Origin: Rhodospirillaceae bacterium
GTDB taxonomy: Bacteria; Pseudomonadota; Gammaproteobacteria; Steroidobacterales; Rariloculaceae
DNA: 64,000 nucleotides
Assembly (NCBI GenBank): GCA_002718345.1
Contig: PBDA01000024.1
Location: 1 to 64,000, forward strand
Direction: 5' to 3'
Shown here: positions 8,710-19,613 of the stretch, one piece after another
Position numbering within the stretch: the stretch's first letter is position 1
Layout: each line of letters opens with the position of its first letter
Translations under genes and position numbers: made by a program
Notes under the pieces: generated by a model
What the model was told of the DNA's origin: nothing
Database searches by the model: none
Seen by the model: only the letters and a program-made list of their open reading frames with translations

Positions 8710-8880
8710 TTAAGGTATTTTGTATTCCGCATGATTCGTTAACAAAATCTGCGAAGAATCATCCTCAATGTTAACAGGCTCTGCAAATGCTTTAGTAAAA
8801 ACGATACCTAGAATAAGTCCAGTAAAAATACCGATCACAATCATGAAACTATCGTAAAAACGTTTTTCTTGTTTGTTCAA
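8710..8880 (-). CDS. Small single-TM protein, 56 aa (below the ORF-track length cutoff)
   Basis: Reverse-strand TTG start reads MNKQEKRFYDSFMIVIGIFTGLILGIVFTKAFAEPVNIEDDSSQILLTNHAEYKIP*; GGGAGGG purine-rich SD just upstream; N-terminus resembles membrane anchors of the cytochrome c5 family. Confidence 0.5.
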   Translation of the reverse strand: MNKQEKRFYDSFMIVIGIFTGLILGIVFTKAFAEPVNIEDDSSQILLTNHAEYKIP

Positions 8881-8973
8881 CAATCCCTCCCTTATTTATT
8901 GATAATTATAGGGCTTATACTAGTCGCTTCAATGTCAATCACATAAGTTTATGTAATACCAAGTCTGCGGATT

Positions 8974-9231
8974 TTAACCAAATTGTCCATCTTCTAGTTC
9001 TTTTAGGCGTGTTTCTAGCAACTCTAATTTTTCCCGGGTTTTGGACAAAACAGCTGTTTGTATGTCAAATTCTTCACGGGTTACAAGGTCCATTTTTGAT
9101 AATCCAGATTGGATCATAGATTTAAAATTACGTTCCATGTCACCACTTATAGATTTTAGATTTCCAGGTACGGCCTCAGCAAGCTGCCTGGCTAAAGCGT
9201 CTAAAGTAGGACGTTGGGATTTATTAGTCAT
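8974..9231 (-). CDS. ubiK: Ubiquinone biosynthesis accessory factor UbiK (BMFP/YqiC family)
   Basis: LDALARQLAEAVPGNLKSISGDMERNFKSMIQSGLSKMDLVTREEFDIQTAVLSKTREKLELLETRLKELE. Confidence 0.9.
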   Translation of the reverse strand: MTNKSQRPTLDALARQLAEAVPGNLKSISGDMERNFKSMIQSGLSKMDLVTREEFDIQTAVLSKTREKLELLETRLKELEDGQFG

Positions 9232-9362
9232 AATTATTACCCTATCAAGAAAGTATACTTCTGGTATTGCAGTAGATTTTTAAAGCTGTTCTACAAGGAC
9301 ATGATACCCTCAACAAGTAATAAGATGCGGAAAAGTAATAATCTCGGTGCTTTATTGAAATT

Positions 9363-10475
9363 ATGAGAGAAAAAAATACAAATAATTCCAATTCTCCAGA
9401 AAACACAAAGGCTTCAGAATTGAAAGAGGAAGCTATTTCTAGTGATAGCAATCATATAATAAGGCGAACTAATAGAGTCTCTTATTTTGCTTTGGTGTGT
9501 GCTCTAATATTTGCACTATTAGCAATTTTTAGTAGCGGTTATATATGGTGGCAATATCAACAATATCCTATTTTATTGAGCCAATCTGAAAGTCAAACTA
9601 CGAATTCCATAAGTGATCTTAAGTTAAGCCTTGACGCATTAATAGGGAGAATTAATTCTCTTCAAGATGCAAACAATTCTGCGCGAGATTTTGTCAATGA
9701 AATTGATAATCGCGTACAACAATTGCCCGAACGCTTTGAGGCTTTGGAGCGAAGAATAAGTTTGTTACAAGGCATTTCTGATGACACAAGGCGTGGATGG
9801 TTATTTGGAGAGGCTCAGTATTATTTGACAGTGGCTGACACAACCTTGAGCCTATATAAGGATCGTGATGGCGCGATTACGGCGATGGAACTGGCTGATG
9901 CGAAGCTCATAGAACTGGGCGATCAATCATTTACTGTCGTGCGTCAGCATCTCGCACAAGATTTGCAATTATTACGTGCTATTCAACTTACTGATGAAGA
10001 GGGATTGAACAATAGCCTACTTAGACTTATGGAAATGGTCGATTCCCTGCCAATAGTATCCGTTCCATTACAAAATCTTAGCAATCAAGAGCAATCAAGT
10101 GTGGACATGGAGTCTGCCTTGATGCGCGTTTGGCTCAGGTTTAAACAGGCTATCTTAGGAATGGTAAGTGTTGAGCGTGTCGAATCACTTTCGACCAGAG
10201 CCCTCACAGCAGAGGAACAGGCGGTGATTAAAAAGCAATTGGAGTTGGAGTTACAGATTGCTAGGCTTGCTCTATCTCGTCGTCAAAGTGAGGTTTTTCA
10301 AACTAGCCTTAGTGCGGCCAATATTCTTCTTGCACGTGAGTTTGATACGAATGATGCAAGGGTTGAGGGCGCCAGTTTACTGTTGCAGGAGCTGGTTCAG
10401 CTAGAGATTGACCCACAATACCCAGATATCGGAGGCTCTCTTGAGTTACTCCGTGATCTTGGGAATAGAGAATAG
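9363..10475 (+). CDS. hemX: HemX family protein (uroporphyrinogen-III C-methyltransferase-like)
   Basis: N-terminal TM then YIWWQYQQ..., RRGWLFGEAQYYLTVADTTLSLYKDRDGAITAMELAD; followed by hemY. Confidence 0.85.
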   Translation: MREKNTNNSNSPENTKASELKEEAISSDSNHIIRRTNRVSYFALVCALIFALLAIFSSGYIWWQYQQYPILLSQSESQTTNSISDLKLSLDALIGRINSLQDANNSARDFVNEIDNRVQQLPERFEALERRISLLQGISDDTRRGWLFGEAQYYLTVADTTLSLYKDRDGAITAMELADAKLIELGDQSFTVVRQHLAQDLQLLRAIQLTDEEGLNNSLLRLMEMVDSLPIVSVPLQNLSNQEQSSVDMESALMRVWLRFKQAILGMVSVERVESLSTRALTAEEQAVIKKQLELELQIARLALSRRQSEVFQTSLSAANILLAREFDTNDARVEGASLLLQELVQLEIDPQYPDIGGSLELLRDLGNRE

Positions 10476-10477
10476 TA

Positions 10478-11749
10478 GTGAAAACAGGATTTTGGGTTTT
10501 AACTGCTCTTTTTGTTGGAGCTTTTTCTGCTCATTTGCTGGCACAGGATCGTGGCTATGTTCTCATCAATTTTATGGGATATGTTGTTGAAATGTCAGTC
10601 CCAGGATTGTTGCTGGCACTAGGGGTGGGCTATGTTTTTATTAGGCTATTAGTTGCAATTTGGAACGCGCCAAGGGTTTTAGGGGAAGTGGTAGCAGATC
10701 GGCGAGTACGTTCTGCAGGAGAGAGACTTACTCGCGGATTGATCCATATGTCAGAAGGAGATTGGTCAAAGGGTGAACGGCTCTTAGCCCAAAGCCTTCG
10801 TGGTACAGACGCTCCATTGATTAGCTATCTTCTTGCCGCTAGAGCGGCACAATTACAAGGATCGGAAAGTCGAAGAGATGACTGGTTAAAGTTGGCGTAT
10901 GAGGAGTTACCTGCTGCTGAAACTGCGGTCCTATTAACTCAGGCGGAGCTCCAGTTAGAAAATGGAGAATATGAACGAGCACTAGCTACGCTTAACCGTG
11001 TTCAGGAAGTAGAGTCTGATCATCCTGCTTCTCTTGCATTACTTGCTAAGGTTTATTATGCATTGGAAGATTGGGATCAGCTTGTAGCTTTGTTGCATAA
11101 ACTGGACTCTGCACGGCTTGAAAAAACCGAGCTAGATGACTTGTGTGCGGTAGCTCTTCAATCCTATTGGGACCAGCATAAGTCAAATGTTAATGATATC
11201 GATCGCATATGGGGGAAATTGCCTATGCGGCTCCGAAGATCCCCTAAAATAATATCAATACATGCGTCAGCAATCAGTGGCCTAGGACTAGGAAAAGACG
11301 CTGAGAAGGAGATTAGAGCAGCATTAAAAAAGGAATGGGATGAAAATCTCATTCTTGCTTATGGAAAGATTGCTGATGGAGATACTGAAAAACAATTACG
11401 TCATGCAGAAGAATGGCTGAAATCCCATTCAGAGGATGCTGGCTTATTACTTACAGCTGCAAGACTCTGTATGGCATTAGAACTTTGGGGGAAAGCACGA
11501 AGCTATTTAGAATCAAGTCTAGCAATGTCACCTAGAACAGATTCTTTTGCTTTGTATGGACGCCTTCTAAAACAGTTTGGCGAAGAGGACAATGCCGCAC
11601 TTGCCTTTAGATCAGGCCTAGCACTAGTTACTACTGCATTAGAAGAAATGCCAGCTTTGGATAGTCCTGATAATGTTTTTATAAGTGATGGTGATGGGTT
11701 CGTATCAGATAGTAATGAAATTATCGAGGCTGAGAGCGCCGAGAATTGA
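10478..11749 (+). CDS. hemY: Heme biosynthesis-associated TPR protein HemY
   Basis: Two N-terminal TMs (GYVLINFMGYVVEMSVPGLLLALGVGYVFIRLL) and TPR repeats; directly downstream of hemX. Confidence 0.88.
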   Translation: MKTGFWVLTALFVGAFSAHLLAQDRGYVLINFMGYVVEMSVPGLLLALGVGYVFIRLLVAIWNAPRVLGEVVADRRVRSAGERLTRGLIHMSEGDWSKGERLLAQSLRGTDAPLISYLLAARAAQLQGSESRRDDWLKLAYEELPAAETAVLLTQAELQLENGEYERALATLNRVQEVESDHPASLALLAKVYYALEDWDQLVALLHKLDSARLEKTELDDLCAVALQSYWDQHKSNVNDIDRIWGKLPMRLRRSPKIISIHASAISGLGLGKDAEKEIRAALKKEWDENLILAYGKIADGDTEKQLRHAEEWLKSHSEDAGLLLTAARLCMALELWGKARSYLESSLAMSPRTDSFALYGRLLKQFGEEDNAALAFRSGLALVTTALEEMPALDSPDNVFISDGDGFVSDSNEIIEAESAEN

Positions 11750-12362
11750 GCCACTTAATGAGTTCTTCCCACTGTTCCCAATCTTGCCATGTCTGATAGT
11801 AAGGTAGTTCATGAATACCTAGTCCTCGTTGATAGGCACGAATATAGTTCTGTGCTTCTCTAAGCGCCGCTGTATAGGGTACTTTCAACTTATCCAGATA
11901 TTCATCAAGCTCTTGGAAGATTAGCGTGTTTTCCTTTATTCGATTAGCAATTATGGCAACTCGCGCTTTTCTATTGGCTATTTTGCCCTTATTCATAAGT
12001 TCATCTACAAATTCAGCACCAGCCTTGATATCAATAGGCGAAGGAAGTATAGGGACGATAATCGTTTCGGCATGATTTACAAGAGCAGTAAGCTCTGGTC
12101 CGCTTGATCCTGCAGGAGCATCAATAATTAAGTAATCAGTATTTCTTGGAAGATAACGAAGACCATCTTCAAAAGCTGCTAGTCCGGTAATTGAAGGGTG
12201 ATCTTCAGGGCGCACGTCTAGCCAACTGAGGCTAGTTGCCTGAATATCATAGTCAGCTAGCGCTGTAGAATACCCCTCAGATGCAAAATAAGCAGCAAGA
12301 TTAGTAGCAATAGTACTCTTGCCGCAGCCACCTTTTGAATTAGTTACTAGTATGTGTCGCAT
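11721..12362 (-). CDS. ParA/MinD-family ATPase (orphan)
   Basis: ILVTNSKGGCGKSTIATNLAAYFA deviant Walker A; YDIQATSLSW; DYLIIDAPAG; no parB adjacent. Confidence 0.88.
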   Translation of the reverse strand: MRHILVTNSKGGCGKSTIATNLAAYFASEGYSTALADYDIQATSLSWLDVRPEDHPSITGLAAFEDGLRYLPRNTDYLIIDAPAGSSGPELTALVNHAETIIVPILPSPIDIKAGAEFVDELMNKGKIANRKARVAIIANRIKENTLIFQELDEYLDKLKVPYTAALREAQNYIRAYQRGLGIHELPYYQTWQDWEQWEELIKWLNSRRSQPR

Positions 12363-12474
12363 TTTATCTCCGAGAAAATTAATATCCCCCTATTAGCTTA
12401 ACAAACGTTTTAGCTATATCCAGAAATACAAAATAGCTAGGCTCACCGAAAAAGTCTATTCTATTTTTTAGCCA

Positions 12475-13998
12475 TTAATCTATTCCAAGATCGCTCCAAA
12501 TTTTGTCGACTTTTTTAATAATTTTGGAGCTCATACTGATTGGTATTCCCCAACTTCGATTTGTTTCGCTAGCCCATTTGTTGGTAGCATCAAAACCAAT
12601 CTTTGATCCCAGACCGGGAACTGGAGATGCAAAATCCAGGTAATCAATTGGCGTAGATTCTGGAAGTTCAGTATCTCGAGCTGGGTCGACTCGTGTGCTA
12701 ATTGCCCATAAAACATCTCCCCAGTTTCTAACATCTATATCCTCGTCTACTACGATAATCATTTTGGTATAAAGAAATTGTCGCAGGTAGGACCAAATTC
12801 CGAACATAATTCTTCGTGCGTGACCGGGGTATTGTTTTTGAATACTAACAACCGCAATGCGGTAAGAGCATGCCTCACTGGGGAGGTAAAAATCGACAAT
12901 TTCCGGGAATTGTGTCTTAAGAATAGGGACAAACATATCGTTCATTGCTAACCCTAATATGGCGGGTTCGTCTGGAGGCCTGCCAGTATAGGTAGTATGG
13001 TATATGGGGTTTTGGCGGTGGGTTATGCGATGAACAGTCATAACAGGGAATTTTTCAGTCTCATTGTAATAGCCTGTATGGTCTCCAAAAGGCCCCTCAA
13101 TAGCTGTGTCCTCCGGTTCTATAGTTCCTTCTAGGGTGATTTCAGCATTAGCTGGTACCTTTAAGGAAGAACAAAGGCAAGGTGTAAGGATTGTACGTGC
13201 TCCTCTTAATAGCCCAGCAAATGAGTATTCAGATAAGGTATCTGGTATTGGTGTAACTGCTGCTAACAAGGTGGCTGGATCTGCGCCAATACTTACTGCA
13301 ACTGGGAATGGCTCCTGCGGTTTCTTTCGGCACCAAGCTTTAAAATCGGTGGCCCCACCTCGATGCTCTAGCCAGCGCATTATAATCCGATTCCTACCAA
13401 TTACTTGTTGTCTGTAGATACCAATATTCTGCCTTGAAGTAGTATCTTCATTTTCAGGACCCTTTGTTGTTGTTAGCCCCCATGTGATTAATGGTCCAGC
13501 GTCCTCTGGCCAACAAGTTTGTATAGGTAATGTCCCAAGATCAACATCCGCAGCTTCTAAGATGACTTCTTGGCACGGGCCATTTTTAGTAGTTCGAGGC
13601 GCCATGTTGAGAATTTCTTTAACAAGGGGTAGTTTTTTCCAAGCCTCACCAAGGCCTTTAGGTGGTTTTGGCGCTCGCAGTGATGCTAGTAGCTGACCTA
13701 ATTCAGTAAAAACTTTAGTTGAATCGGCACCAAGTGCGGTTGCAATCCGTTCCTGTGTTCCAAAAAGATTAGCTAATACAGATATATTTGAATTTACTAC
13801 GTTGTTGAACAATAGCGCAGGTCCCTTGCGTTTCAGGGTTCGGCTGCATATCTCAGTAATCTCAAGATTAGGAGACACAGGCTCTGAAATTTGATGCAGT
13901 TCCCCCTGAGATTCCAACTCTGATAGGAACCCCCTTAAATCGCCATACTTAGTTTTAGGTTTAGTAACGTTTGAATCCACTATAATCCTCTTGCACAA
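12475..13998 (-). CDS. ubiD: UbiD family 4-hydroxy-3-polyprenylbenzoate decarboxylase
   Basis: [21 protein letters not shown]...[11 protein letters not shown]...[16 protein letters not shown]. Confidence 0.95.
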   Translation of the reverse strand: MCKRIIVDSNVTKPKTKYGDLRGFLSELESQGELHQISEPVSPNLEITEICSRTLKRKGPALLFNNVVNSNISVLANLFGTQERIATALGADSTKVFTELGQLLASLRAPKPPKGLGEAWKKLPLVKEILNMAPRTTKNGPCQEVILEAADVDLGTLPIQTCWPEDAGPLITWGLTTTKGPENEDTTSRQNIGIYRQQVIGRNRIIMRWLEHRGGATDFKAWCRKKPQEPFPVAVSIGADPATLLAAVTPIPDTLSEYSFAGLLRGARTILTPCLCSSLKVPANAEITLEGTIEPEDTAIEGPFGDHTGYYNETEKFPVMTVHRITHRQNPIYHTTYTGRPPDEPAILGLAMNDMFVPILKTQFPEIVDFYLPSEACSYRIAVVSIQKQYPGHARRIMFGIWSYLRQFLYTKMIIVVDEDIDVRNWGDVLWAISTRVDPARDTELPESTPIDYLDFASPVPGLGSKIGFDATNKWASETNRSWGIPISMSSKIIKKVDKIWSDLGID

Positions 13999-14030
13999 GT
14001 TAACCCTGAAAGTGAGTTATTACCAGTACA

Positions 14031-14873
14031 ATGAAGTTTGAATTTACAAAGATGCATGGTCTTGGCAACGATTTTATGATTATTTGTTGGCCAGATGATA
14101 TGGCAATGCCAAGAGAAGAGCTTGTGCGCACTTGGGCAAATAGGCGTACTGGGATTGGGTTTGATCAGCTATTAATTCTTCAAAAATCTGCTAAAGCCGA
14201 GGCAGATATCTTCTATCGAGTATTCAATGCAGATGGCTCCGAGGTTGAGCAATGTGGTAATGGCGCGCGGTGTATAGCTCACTATCTTTTCAGCGAGATA
14301 GAGGAAAAGGCTCTGGTATTAGAGAGTATGGCTGGATTAGTGGAGGCTAGATTACTGGCTGATGGCATCTTGGGGATCAATCTTGGAGAGCCAAATTTTG
14401 TGCCAAGTTCTCTTCCTAGTGATTTGGAAGCTACGTCTGAACTTTACAGGCTAGACTTAACAAGCGGAATAGCAGAATTTGGTTTGGTGTCCATGGGGAA
14501 TCCGCATGCAGTGATTAAAGTTAATTCTGTTGAACAAGCCCCCGTTAGAATAGTAGGGCCGGAATTACAGTCTCATTCCTCATTTCCGCAAGGCGTCAAT
14601 GTTGGTTTCGTACAATTTTTAGATGAAAAAAGCCTGAAACTTAGGGTATTCGAGAGAGGTGTAGGCGAAACTAAAGCATGTGGAACCGGTGCTGCGGCTG
14701 CAGTAGCTCTTGGTAGGTGTTGGGGTCTTTTGGAAGAGAGCGTTAAGGTAGAGTTAAAAGGCGGCATACTTCAGGTTGAGTGGCAGGGACCAGGTTATCC
14801 GTTATGGCTATCAGGCACGGCAACTAAGGTTTTTGAGGGGCAAATAGAATATGAGCCGACAAAAAAAAATTGA
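14031..14873 (+). CDS. dapF: Diaminopimelate epimerase
   Basis: FTKMHGLGNDFMII...EQCGNGARCIA...ERGVGETKACGTGAAAA. Confidence 0.97.
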   Translation: MKFEFTKMHGLGNDFMIICWPDDMAMPREELVRTWANRRTGIGFDQLLILQKSAKAEADIFYRVFNADGSEVEQCGNGARCIAHYLFSEIEEKALVLESMAGLVEARLLADGILGINLGEPNFVPSSLPSDLEATSELYRLDLTSGIAEFGLVSMGNPHAVIKVNSVEQAPVRIVGPELQSHSSFPQGVNVGFVQFLDEKSLKLRVFERGVGETKACGTGAAAAVALGRCWGLLEESVKVELKGGILQVEWQGPGYPLWLSGTATKVFEGQIEYEPTKKN

Positions 14874-15558
14874 AGATATTTCTGTAGGTGAGTTGTCAGA
14901 GGATTCTATAACAGAATATTTGGAGAATCATTTGGATTTTTTTGAGGGGCGTGAGAATCTGTTAATGAATCTACAATTATCACACCATCAAGGTAGTGGT
15001 GCGATCTCGCTGGTAGAACGTCAGGTTGAGGTGCTTCGTGAGAGCAACTTGAAGTTTAAACAGCAGCTGAAGGAGATAGTTGTAGCTGCTAAGGATAATC
15101 ATAAGGTCTTAGATAAAATTCACCAATTGGCGTTACGACTGATTGAGTCACCAAGCAGTGTAAAACGAATACAAATTTTGCAATCAAGTTTAAAAAAAGA
15201 TTTCTTGGCTGATCGGTGTGTGCTCATAATATTTTCATCAAAAGTTAAGAGTGTCTTTTCGGATAATGATTTCACCACTTTCATTGATCCTTCTGATAAG
15301 CGATTAAGCCCATTCGAAAGCTTTTTGCAGTCAGGCCGACCCCGTTGTGTACAGTTAAAAGACTCTCAGAAAAAAATTGTTTTTTCGGATGATGCTCCAG
15401 AAATTAATTCAGCAGCGCTAATTCCTTTGGGTAACAGTGAAATGTTAGGCTTTATGGTTATAGGTAGCATCGATTCTGATTATTTCAATCCAGGCAAAGG
15501 TATGGATTTACTAACACGTCTCGGAGAATTGGTAGTTGCCGTTCTTAAGGAGAAGTGA
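14851..15558 (+). CDS. DUF484 family protein
   Basis: ITEYLENHLDFFEGRENLLMNLQLSHHQGSGAISLVERQVEVLRE; conserved dapF-DUF484-xerC order. Confidence 0.9.
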   Translation: MSRQKKIEDISVGELSEDSITEYLENHLDFFEGRENLLMNLQLSHHQGSGAISLVERQVEVLRESNLKFKQQLKEIVVAAKDNHKVLDKIHQLALRLIESPSSVKRIQILQSSLKKDFLADRCVLIIFSSKVKSVFSDNDFTTFIDPSDKRLSPFESFLQSGRPRCVQLKDSQKKIVFSDDAPEINSAALIPLGNSEMLGFMVIGSIDSDYFNPGKGMDLLTRLGELVVAVLKEK

Positions 15559-15574
15559 TGTATGGAGATGATTA

Positions 15575-16507
15575 ATGGGTCAAGCATCACAGGATCTTGA
15601 GGCAAAATTCGAGGCATTTTTTCGACATCTAGAAAAAGAACGAAGACTTTCATCCCATACTGTTAGCGCTTACCGATCAGACTTGAGCGCATTGGTTGAT
15701 TTTAGCGAGGATTCGCAGGTAAGCATTAGTTCATTAGACACCTATTTTATCCGTCGTTTTGCTGCTCATAGTCATCGGAAAGGTTATAGCCCACGGAGTA
15801 TCGCCCGTCGGTTATCTGCAATTCGTCGTTTTTTTGATTATCTGATGCGTGAGGGTTTTATATCGATGAATCCTGCTACTAGTATTCAGGCGCCAAAATC
15901 TAGTAAGCGTTTAGTAGCAACAATGGACGCAGATCAGGTAGCAAGTTTGCTAAATCTAACTTGTGAGGACACTTTAAGCATTAGAGATCGAGCGATTTTG
16001 GAGCTGTTCTATTCATCAGGACTAAGGCTTTCAGAGTTAGTTGGTTTGGATTTAGGTGATTTGGATGTGCGTGATCGCACTGTCCGTGTGACCGGCAAAG
16101 GTAACAAGATACGCGTGATTCCTGTTGGTCGGCATGCTGTTGAGGCGATGAAGGCGTGGATGCTTGTAAGGGATGCTATAGCAGAGCCCAAGGAGAAGGC
16201 GATATTCGTCAGCCAAAGAGGATCTAGACTTTCTCGCCGTACAGTACAGGGACGCTTAAAGCATTGGGCTCTTCGTCAAGGAACAACAACTTCGGTTCAC
16301 CCACATATGTTAAGGCATTCATTTGCAACACATATGTTGGAATCAAGCGGCGACCTCCGCGCTATACAAGAATTGTTAGGACATTCGAGTATTTCTACTA
16401 CTCAGGCCTATACTCATCTTGACTTTCAACATCTTGCCCAAATATATGACAAAGCACATCCTAGAGCACGCCGTGCTGCAGGAAAAGCGCCAGAAAAGGG
16501 TTCTTGA
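15575..16507 (+). CDS. xerC: Tyrosine recombinase XerC
   Basis: LFYSSGLRLSELVGLDLGDLD, HPHMLRHSFATHMLESSGDLRAIQELLGHSSISTTQAYTHLD. Confidence 0.95.
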   Translation: MGQASQDLEAKFEAFFRHLEKERRLSSHTVSAYRSDLSALVDFSEDSQVSISSLDTYFIRRFAAHSHRKGYSPRSIARRLSAIRRFFDYLMREGFISMNPATSIQAPKSSKRLVATMDADQVASLLNLTCEDTLSIRDRAILELFYSSGLRLSELVGLDLGDLDVRDRTVRVTGKGNKIRVIPVGRHAVEAMKAWMLVRDAIAEPKEKAIFVSQRGSRLSRRTVQGRLKHWALRQGTTTSVHPHMLRHSFATHMLESSGDLRAIQELLGHSSISTTQAYTHLDFQHLAQIYDKAHPRARRAAGKAPEKGS

Positions 16508-16557
16508 AAACTTAGCCAGTTTTTTATAGAAAAAATTTTCGTCGAGTGAATGATTTT

Positions 16558-17088
16558 ATGAATAATTTTCACGGTACAACCATAATTTGTGTTAGACGCG
16601 ATGATCGTGTAGCCATGGGTGGTGATGGACAAGTAACCATGGGTGACACAATTATGAAAGGTAATGCTCGTAAGGTAAGACGTCTTTATGATGGTAAGGT
16701 GCTTGCTGGGTTTGCAGGTGGTACAGCAGATGCTTTTACCTTATTTGAGTATTTTGAAAAAAAATTGGAGCAGTATGGAAATCTAACCCGAGCCGCAATC
16801 GAACTAGCGAAAGACTGGCGAACAGACCGAATGCTTCGTCGCTTAGAAGCATTACTTGTGGTCGCAGATAAAACGCATTCACTTCTGATTTCTGGTACCG
16901 GCGATGTAATTGAGCCAGAACTTGATTTGCTAGCAATAGGGTCTGGGGGCGCCTACTGCCAAGCAGCGGCACGTGCTTTACTCGATACTACGAACCTTGA
17001 TGCACGTTCTATTGTAGAGAAATCGTTGTCTATCACTGCAGATATCTGTGTGTATACCAACGACGCAATCACTATAGAGGAGTTGTAG
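16558..17088 (+). CDS. hslV: ATP-dependent protease subunit HslV
   Basis: [43 protein letters not shown]; start at 16558 places the catalytic Thr region as in HslV. Confidence 0.96.
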   Translation: MNNFHGTTIICVRRDDRVAMGGDGQVTMGDTIMKGNARKVRRLYDGKVLAGFAGGTADAFTLFEYFEKKLEQYGNLTRAAIELAKDWRTDRMLRRLEALLVVADKTHSLLISGTGDVIEPELDLLAIGSGGAYCQAAARALLDTTNLDARSIVEKSLSITADICVYTNDAITIEEL

Positions 17089-17160
17089 TGTTGTGGTGCA
17101 CAAAAACCGAGTCTTTAGTAAATATAATAGTAAGGTGCTAACTTATTTGGGTGTGCTGAT

Positions 17161-18465
17161 ATGTCTATGACTCCAAGAGAAATAGTTGAGGAGCTTGATA
17201 AGCATATAGTTGGCCAGGATGAGGCTAAGCGTGCTGTTGCAATTGCACTACGTAACAGATGGAGAAGGGCCCAGGTTGCTGAACCACTCGGCAATGAAAT
17301 TACACCAAAAAACATTCTGATGATTGGGCCAACTGGTGTTGGGAAAACAGAAATTGCTCGACGACTCGCACGACTCGCGCGCGCACCCTTTATTAAAGTA
17401 GAGGCAACCAAATTTACAGAAGTTGGTTATGTTGGGCGTGAGGTTGATTCAATAGTCCGTGATCTTGCTGATATGGCAGTGAAAATGGTTCGAGAAAATG
17501 AGTTAGCTAAAGTTAGTCATCGCGCTCAAGATTCGGCAGAGGATCGTGTGCTCGATGCTCTATTGCCTGGCTCTTTGGCAGATGAAGATAGCGAAACGAG
17601 ACAGCGTCTTAGAAAAAAGTTGCGTGAGGGTAATTTAGATGACCGTGAAATTGAAATAGAAGTACAAACACCCGGAATTGGCGTAGAAATAATGTCTCCA
17701 CCTGGTATGGAGGAAATGACCAATCAACTACAGGGGCTATTTCAAAATATGTCCAATGGACGCTTAAATTCTCGCAAACTTCGTATAAGTGATGCATTGA
17801 AGGTTTTGACCGATGAAGAAGCAGCAAAGATGGTTAATGAGGATGAAATTAAACTTCAAGCATTAAATGCTGTTGAACAAAATGGAATCGTTTTTCTGGA
17901 CGAGATTGATAAGGTTGCGCGTCGCTCAGATACCTTAGGTGCTGATGTATCAAGGGAGGGCGTACAACGTGATCTATTGCCGCTTGTTGAAGGGTGCACA
18001 GTTAGCACTCGCTACGGCATGATTCGCACTGATCACATACTTTTCATAGCATCTGGGGCATTCAATGTAGCGAAACCATCCGATCTGATTCCAGAACTTC
18101 AGGGTAGATTCCCAATACGTGTGGAGTTAGCTGCGCTTGTAACAGAAGATTTCGTTAGAATTTTGACGGAACCAGATGCATCGTTGACTGAGCAGTATTC
18201 GGCCTTGATGGCAACTGAACGAGTTGATCTAGAATTCGATCAGTCAGGCATCAAACGAATAGCTGAAGTAGCATTTCATGTTAATGAGCATACAGAGAAT
18301 ATCGGCGCAAGACGGCTGCATACGGTAATGGAGAGGCTCTTGGAAACTATTTCATTTGAAGCATCAGACCAAGGTGGGTGTTCAACTCACGTTAATGCAG
18401 AATATGTGAATGAGCATCTTGGAGAACTTGTTCAAGACGAGGATCTCACACGGTACATTTTGTGA
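17161..18465 (+). CDS. hslU: ATP-dependent protease ATPase subunit HslU
   Basis: [34 protein letters not shown]...[17 protein letters not shown]. Confidence 0.97.
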   Translation: MSMTPREIVEELDKHIVGQDEAKRAVAIALRNRWRRAQVAEPLGNEITPKNILMIGPTGVGKTEIARRLARLARAPFIKVEATKFTEVGYVGREVDSIVRDLADMAVKMVRENELAKVSHRAQDSAEDRVLDALLPGSLADEDSETRQRLRKKLREGNLDDREIEIEVQTPGIGVEIMSPPGMEEMTNQLQGLFQNMSNGRLNSRKLRISDALKVLTDEEAAKMVNEDEIKLQALNAVEQNGIVFLDEIDKVARRSDTLGADVSREGVQRDLLPLVEGCTVSTRYGMIRTDHILFIASGAFNVAKPSDLIPELQGRFPIRVELAALVTEDFVRILTEPDASLTEQYSALMATERVDLEFDQSGIKRIAEVAFHVNEHTENIGARRLHTVMERLLETISFEASDQGGCSTHVNAEYVNEHLGELVQDEDLTRYIL

Positions 18466-18854
18466 GTGAATCGAACCCTAAAACAACCCTATATCCATTA
18501 GATATAAAGCTGCAAAAGCGTTCTCGGCGACTGCTAATAGAGTTCTCCAATGGTAAAAATTTCAGTCTTTCTGCTGAATACTTAAGAGTCTACTCTCCAT
18601 CAGCAGAAGTCAGAGGTCACGGCCAAAAAGAACCAACTTTGGTATTTCATAAGCAGAACGTCAATATAGATAGCATTGAAATTGTAGGGCGTTATGCAGT
18701 GAGATTAATTTTTGATGATGGTCACGATACGGGTATTTATTCTTGGTCATTACTTTATGAATTAGGCTCTCATAAAAATGCTAATTGGAAACGATACCTA
18801 GAGCGCACGGAAGAAGCTGGGCATTTGAGAAATTCGGAGCCTAATGATGGATAG
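18462..18854 (+). CDS. DUF971 family protein
   Basis: [33 protein letters not shown]...[11 protein letters not shown]; overlaps hslU end. Confidence 0.88.
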   Translation: MSESNPKTTLYPLDIKLQKRSRRLLIEFSNGKNFSLSAEYLRVYSPSAEVRGHGQKEPTLVFHKQNVNIDSIEIVGRYAVRLIFDDGHDTGIYSWSLLYELGSHKNANWKRYLERTEEAGHLRNSEPNDG

Positions 18855-19608
18855 TCAAAAAAAACCCAAAGAATTTACAGATTTTGGTTTTGAACAAGTT
18901 CCAATAGAAACTAAGTCAATGCGAGTAGGGGATGTATTTGACTCGGTAGCAGATAGATATGACCTGATGAATGACCTAATGTCTTTTGGGTTTCATCGAG
19001 CTTGGAAAAATTTTGCACTCTCAAAAACCGCATTAAAATCAGGAGGAGTTGCATTAGATATTGCAGCAGGGAGTGGTGATCTCAGCAAGGGCATTGCAAA
19101 ACAAGTGGGCTCAGATGGTCAAGTTTTTGTAACTGATGTTAATGTAAGAATGCTAAATCTTGGTCGTACTTCTCTTACTGACGCAGGTTATGCAGGAAAC
19201 ATATTTTATGCGCAAGCCAATGCTGAAAAACTACCATTCGATGACAGCCAATTTCACTGTGTCACTATTGGATTTGGTTTGCGTAATGTAACAGATAAGC
19301 TAGCTGCGCTAGCAGAAATGTATCGTGTTTTAAAACCAGGTGGAAGACTATTAGTTCTTGAGTTCTCTAAACCAAAATTAGGGATTTTTAATTCGATTTA
19401 CGATATATACAGTTTTAAAATTTTACCTAAGCTTGGCCATCTTGTGACAAAAGACTCTGATAGCTATCGTTATTTAGCTGAGTCTATTAGGGTCCATCCC
19501 GACCAAGATAAGTTAAAGGAACTAATGGAAGCGGAGGGTTTTGAGCGATGTGAGTATTACAATTTGTCTGCAGGAATTGTTGCCTTACACCTAGGGTTTA
19601 AATTGTAA
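18844..19608 (+). CDS. ubiE: Ubiquinone/menaquinone biosynthesis C-methyltransferase UbiE
   Basis: VADRYDLMNDLMSFGFHRAWKNFAL...DIAAGSGDLSKGIAKQVG. Confidence 0.96.
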   Translation: MMDSQKKPKEFTDFGFEQVPIETKSMRVGDVFDSVADRYDLMNDLMSFGFHRAWKNFALSKTALKSGGVALDIAAGSGDLSKGIAKQVGSDGQVFVTDVNVRMLNLGRTSLTDAGYAGNIFYAQANAEKLPFDDSQFHCVTIGFGLRNVTDKLAALAEMYRVLKPGGRLLVLEFSKPKLGIFNSIYDIYSFKILPKLGHLVTKDSDSYRYLAESIRVHPDQDKLKELMEAEGFERCEYYNLSAGIVALHLGFKL

Positions 19609-19613
19609 ATCAA

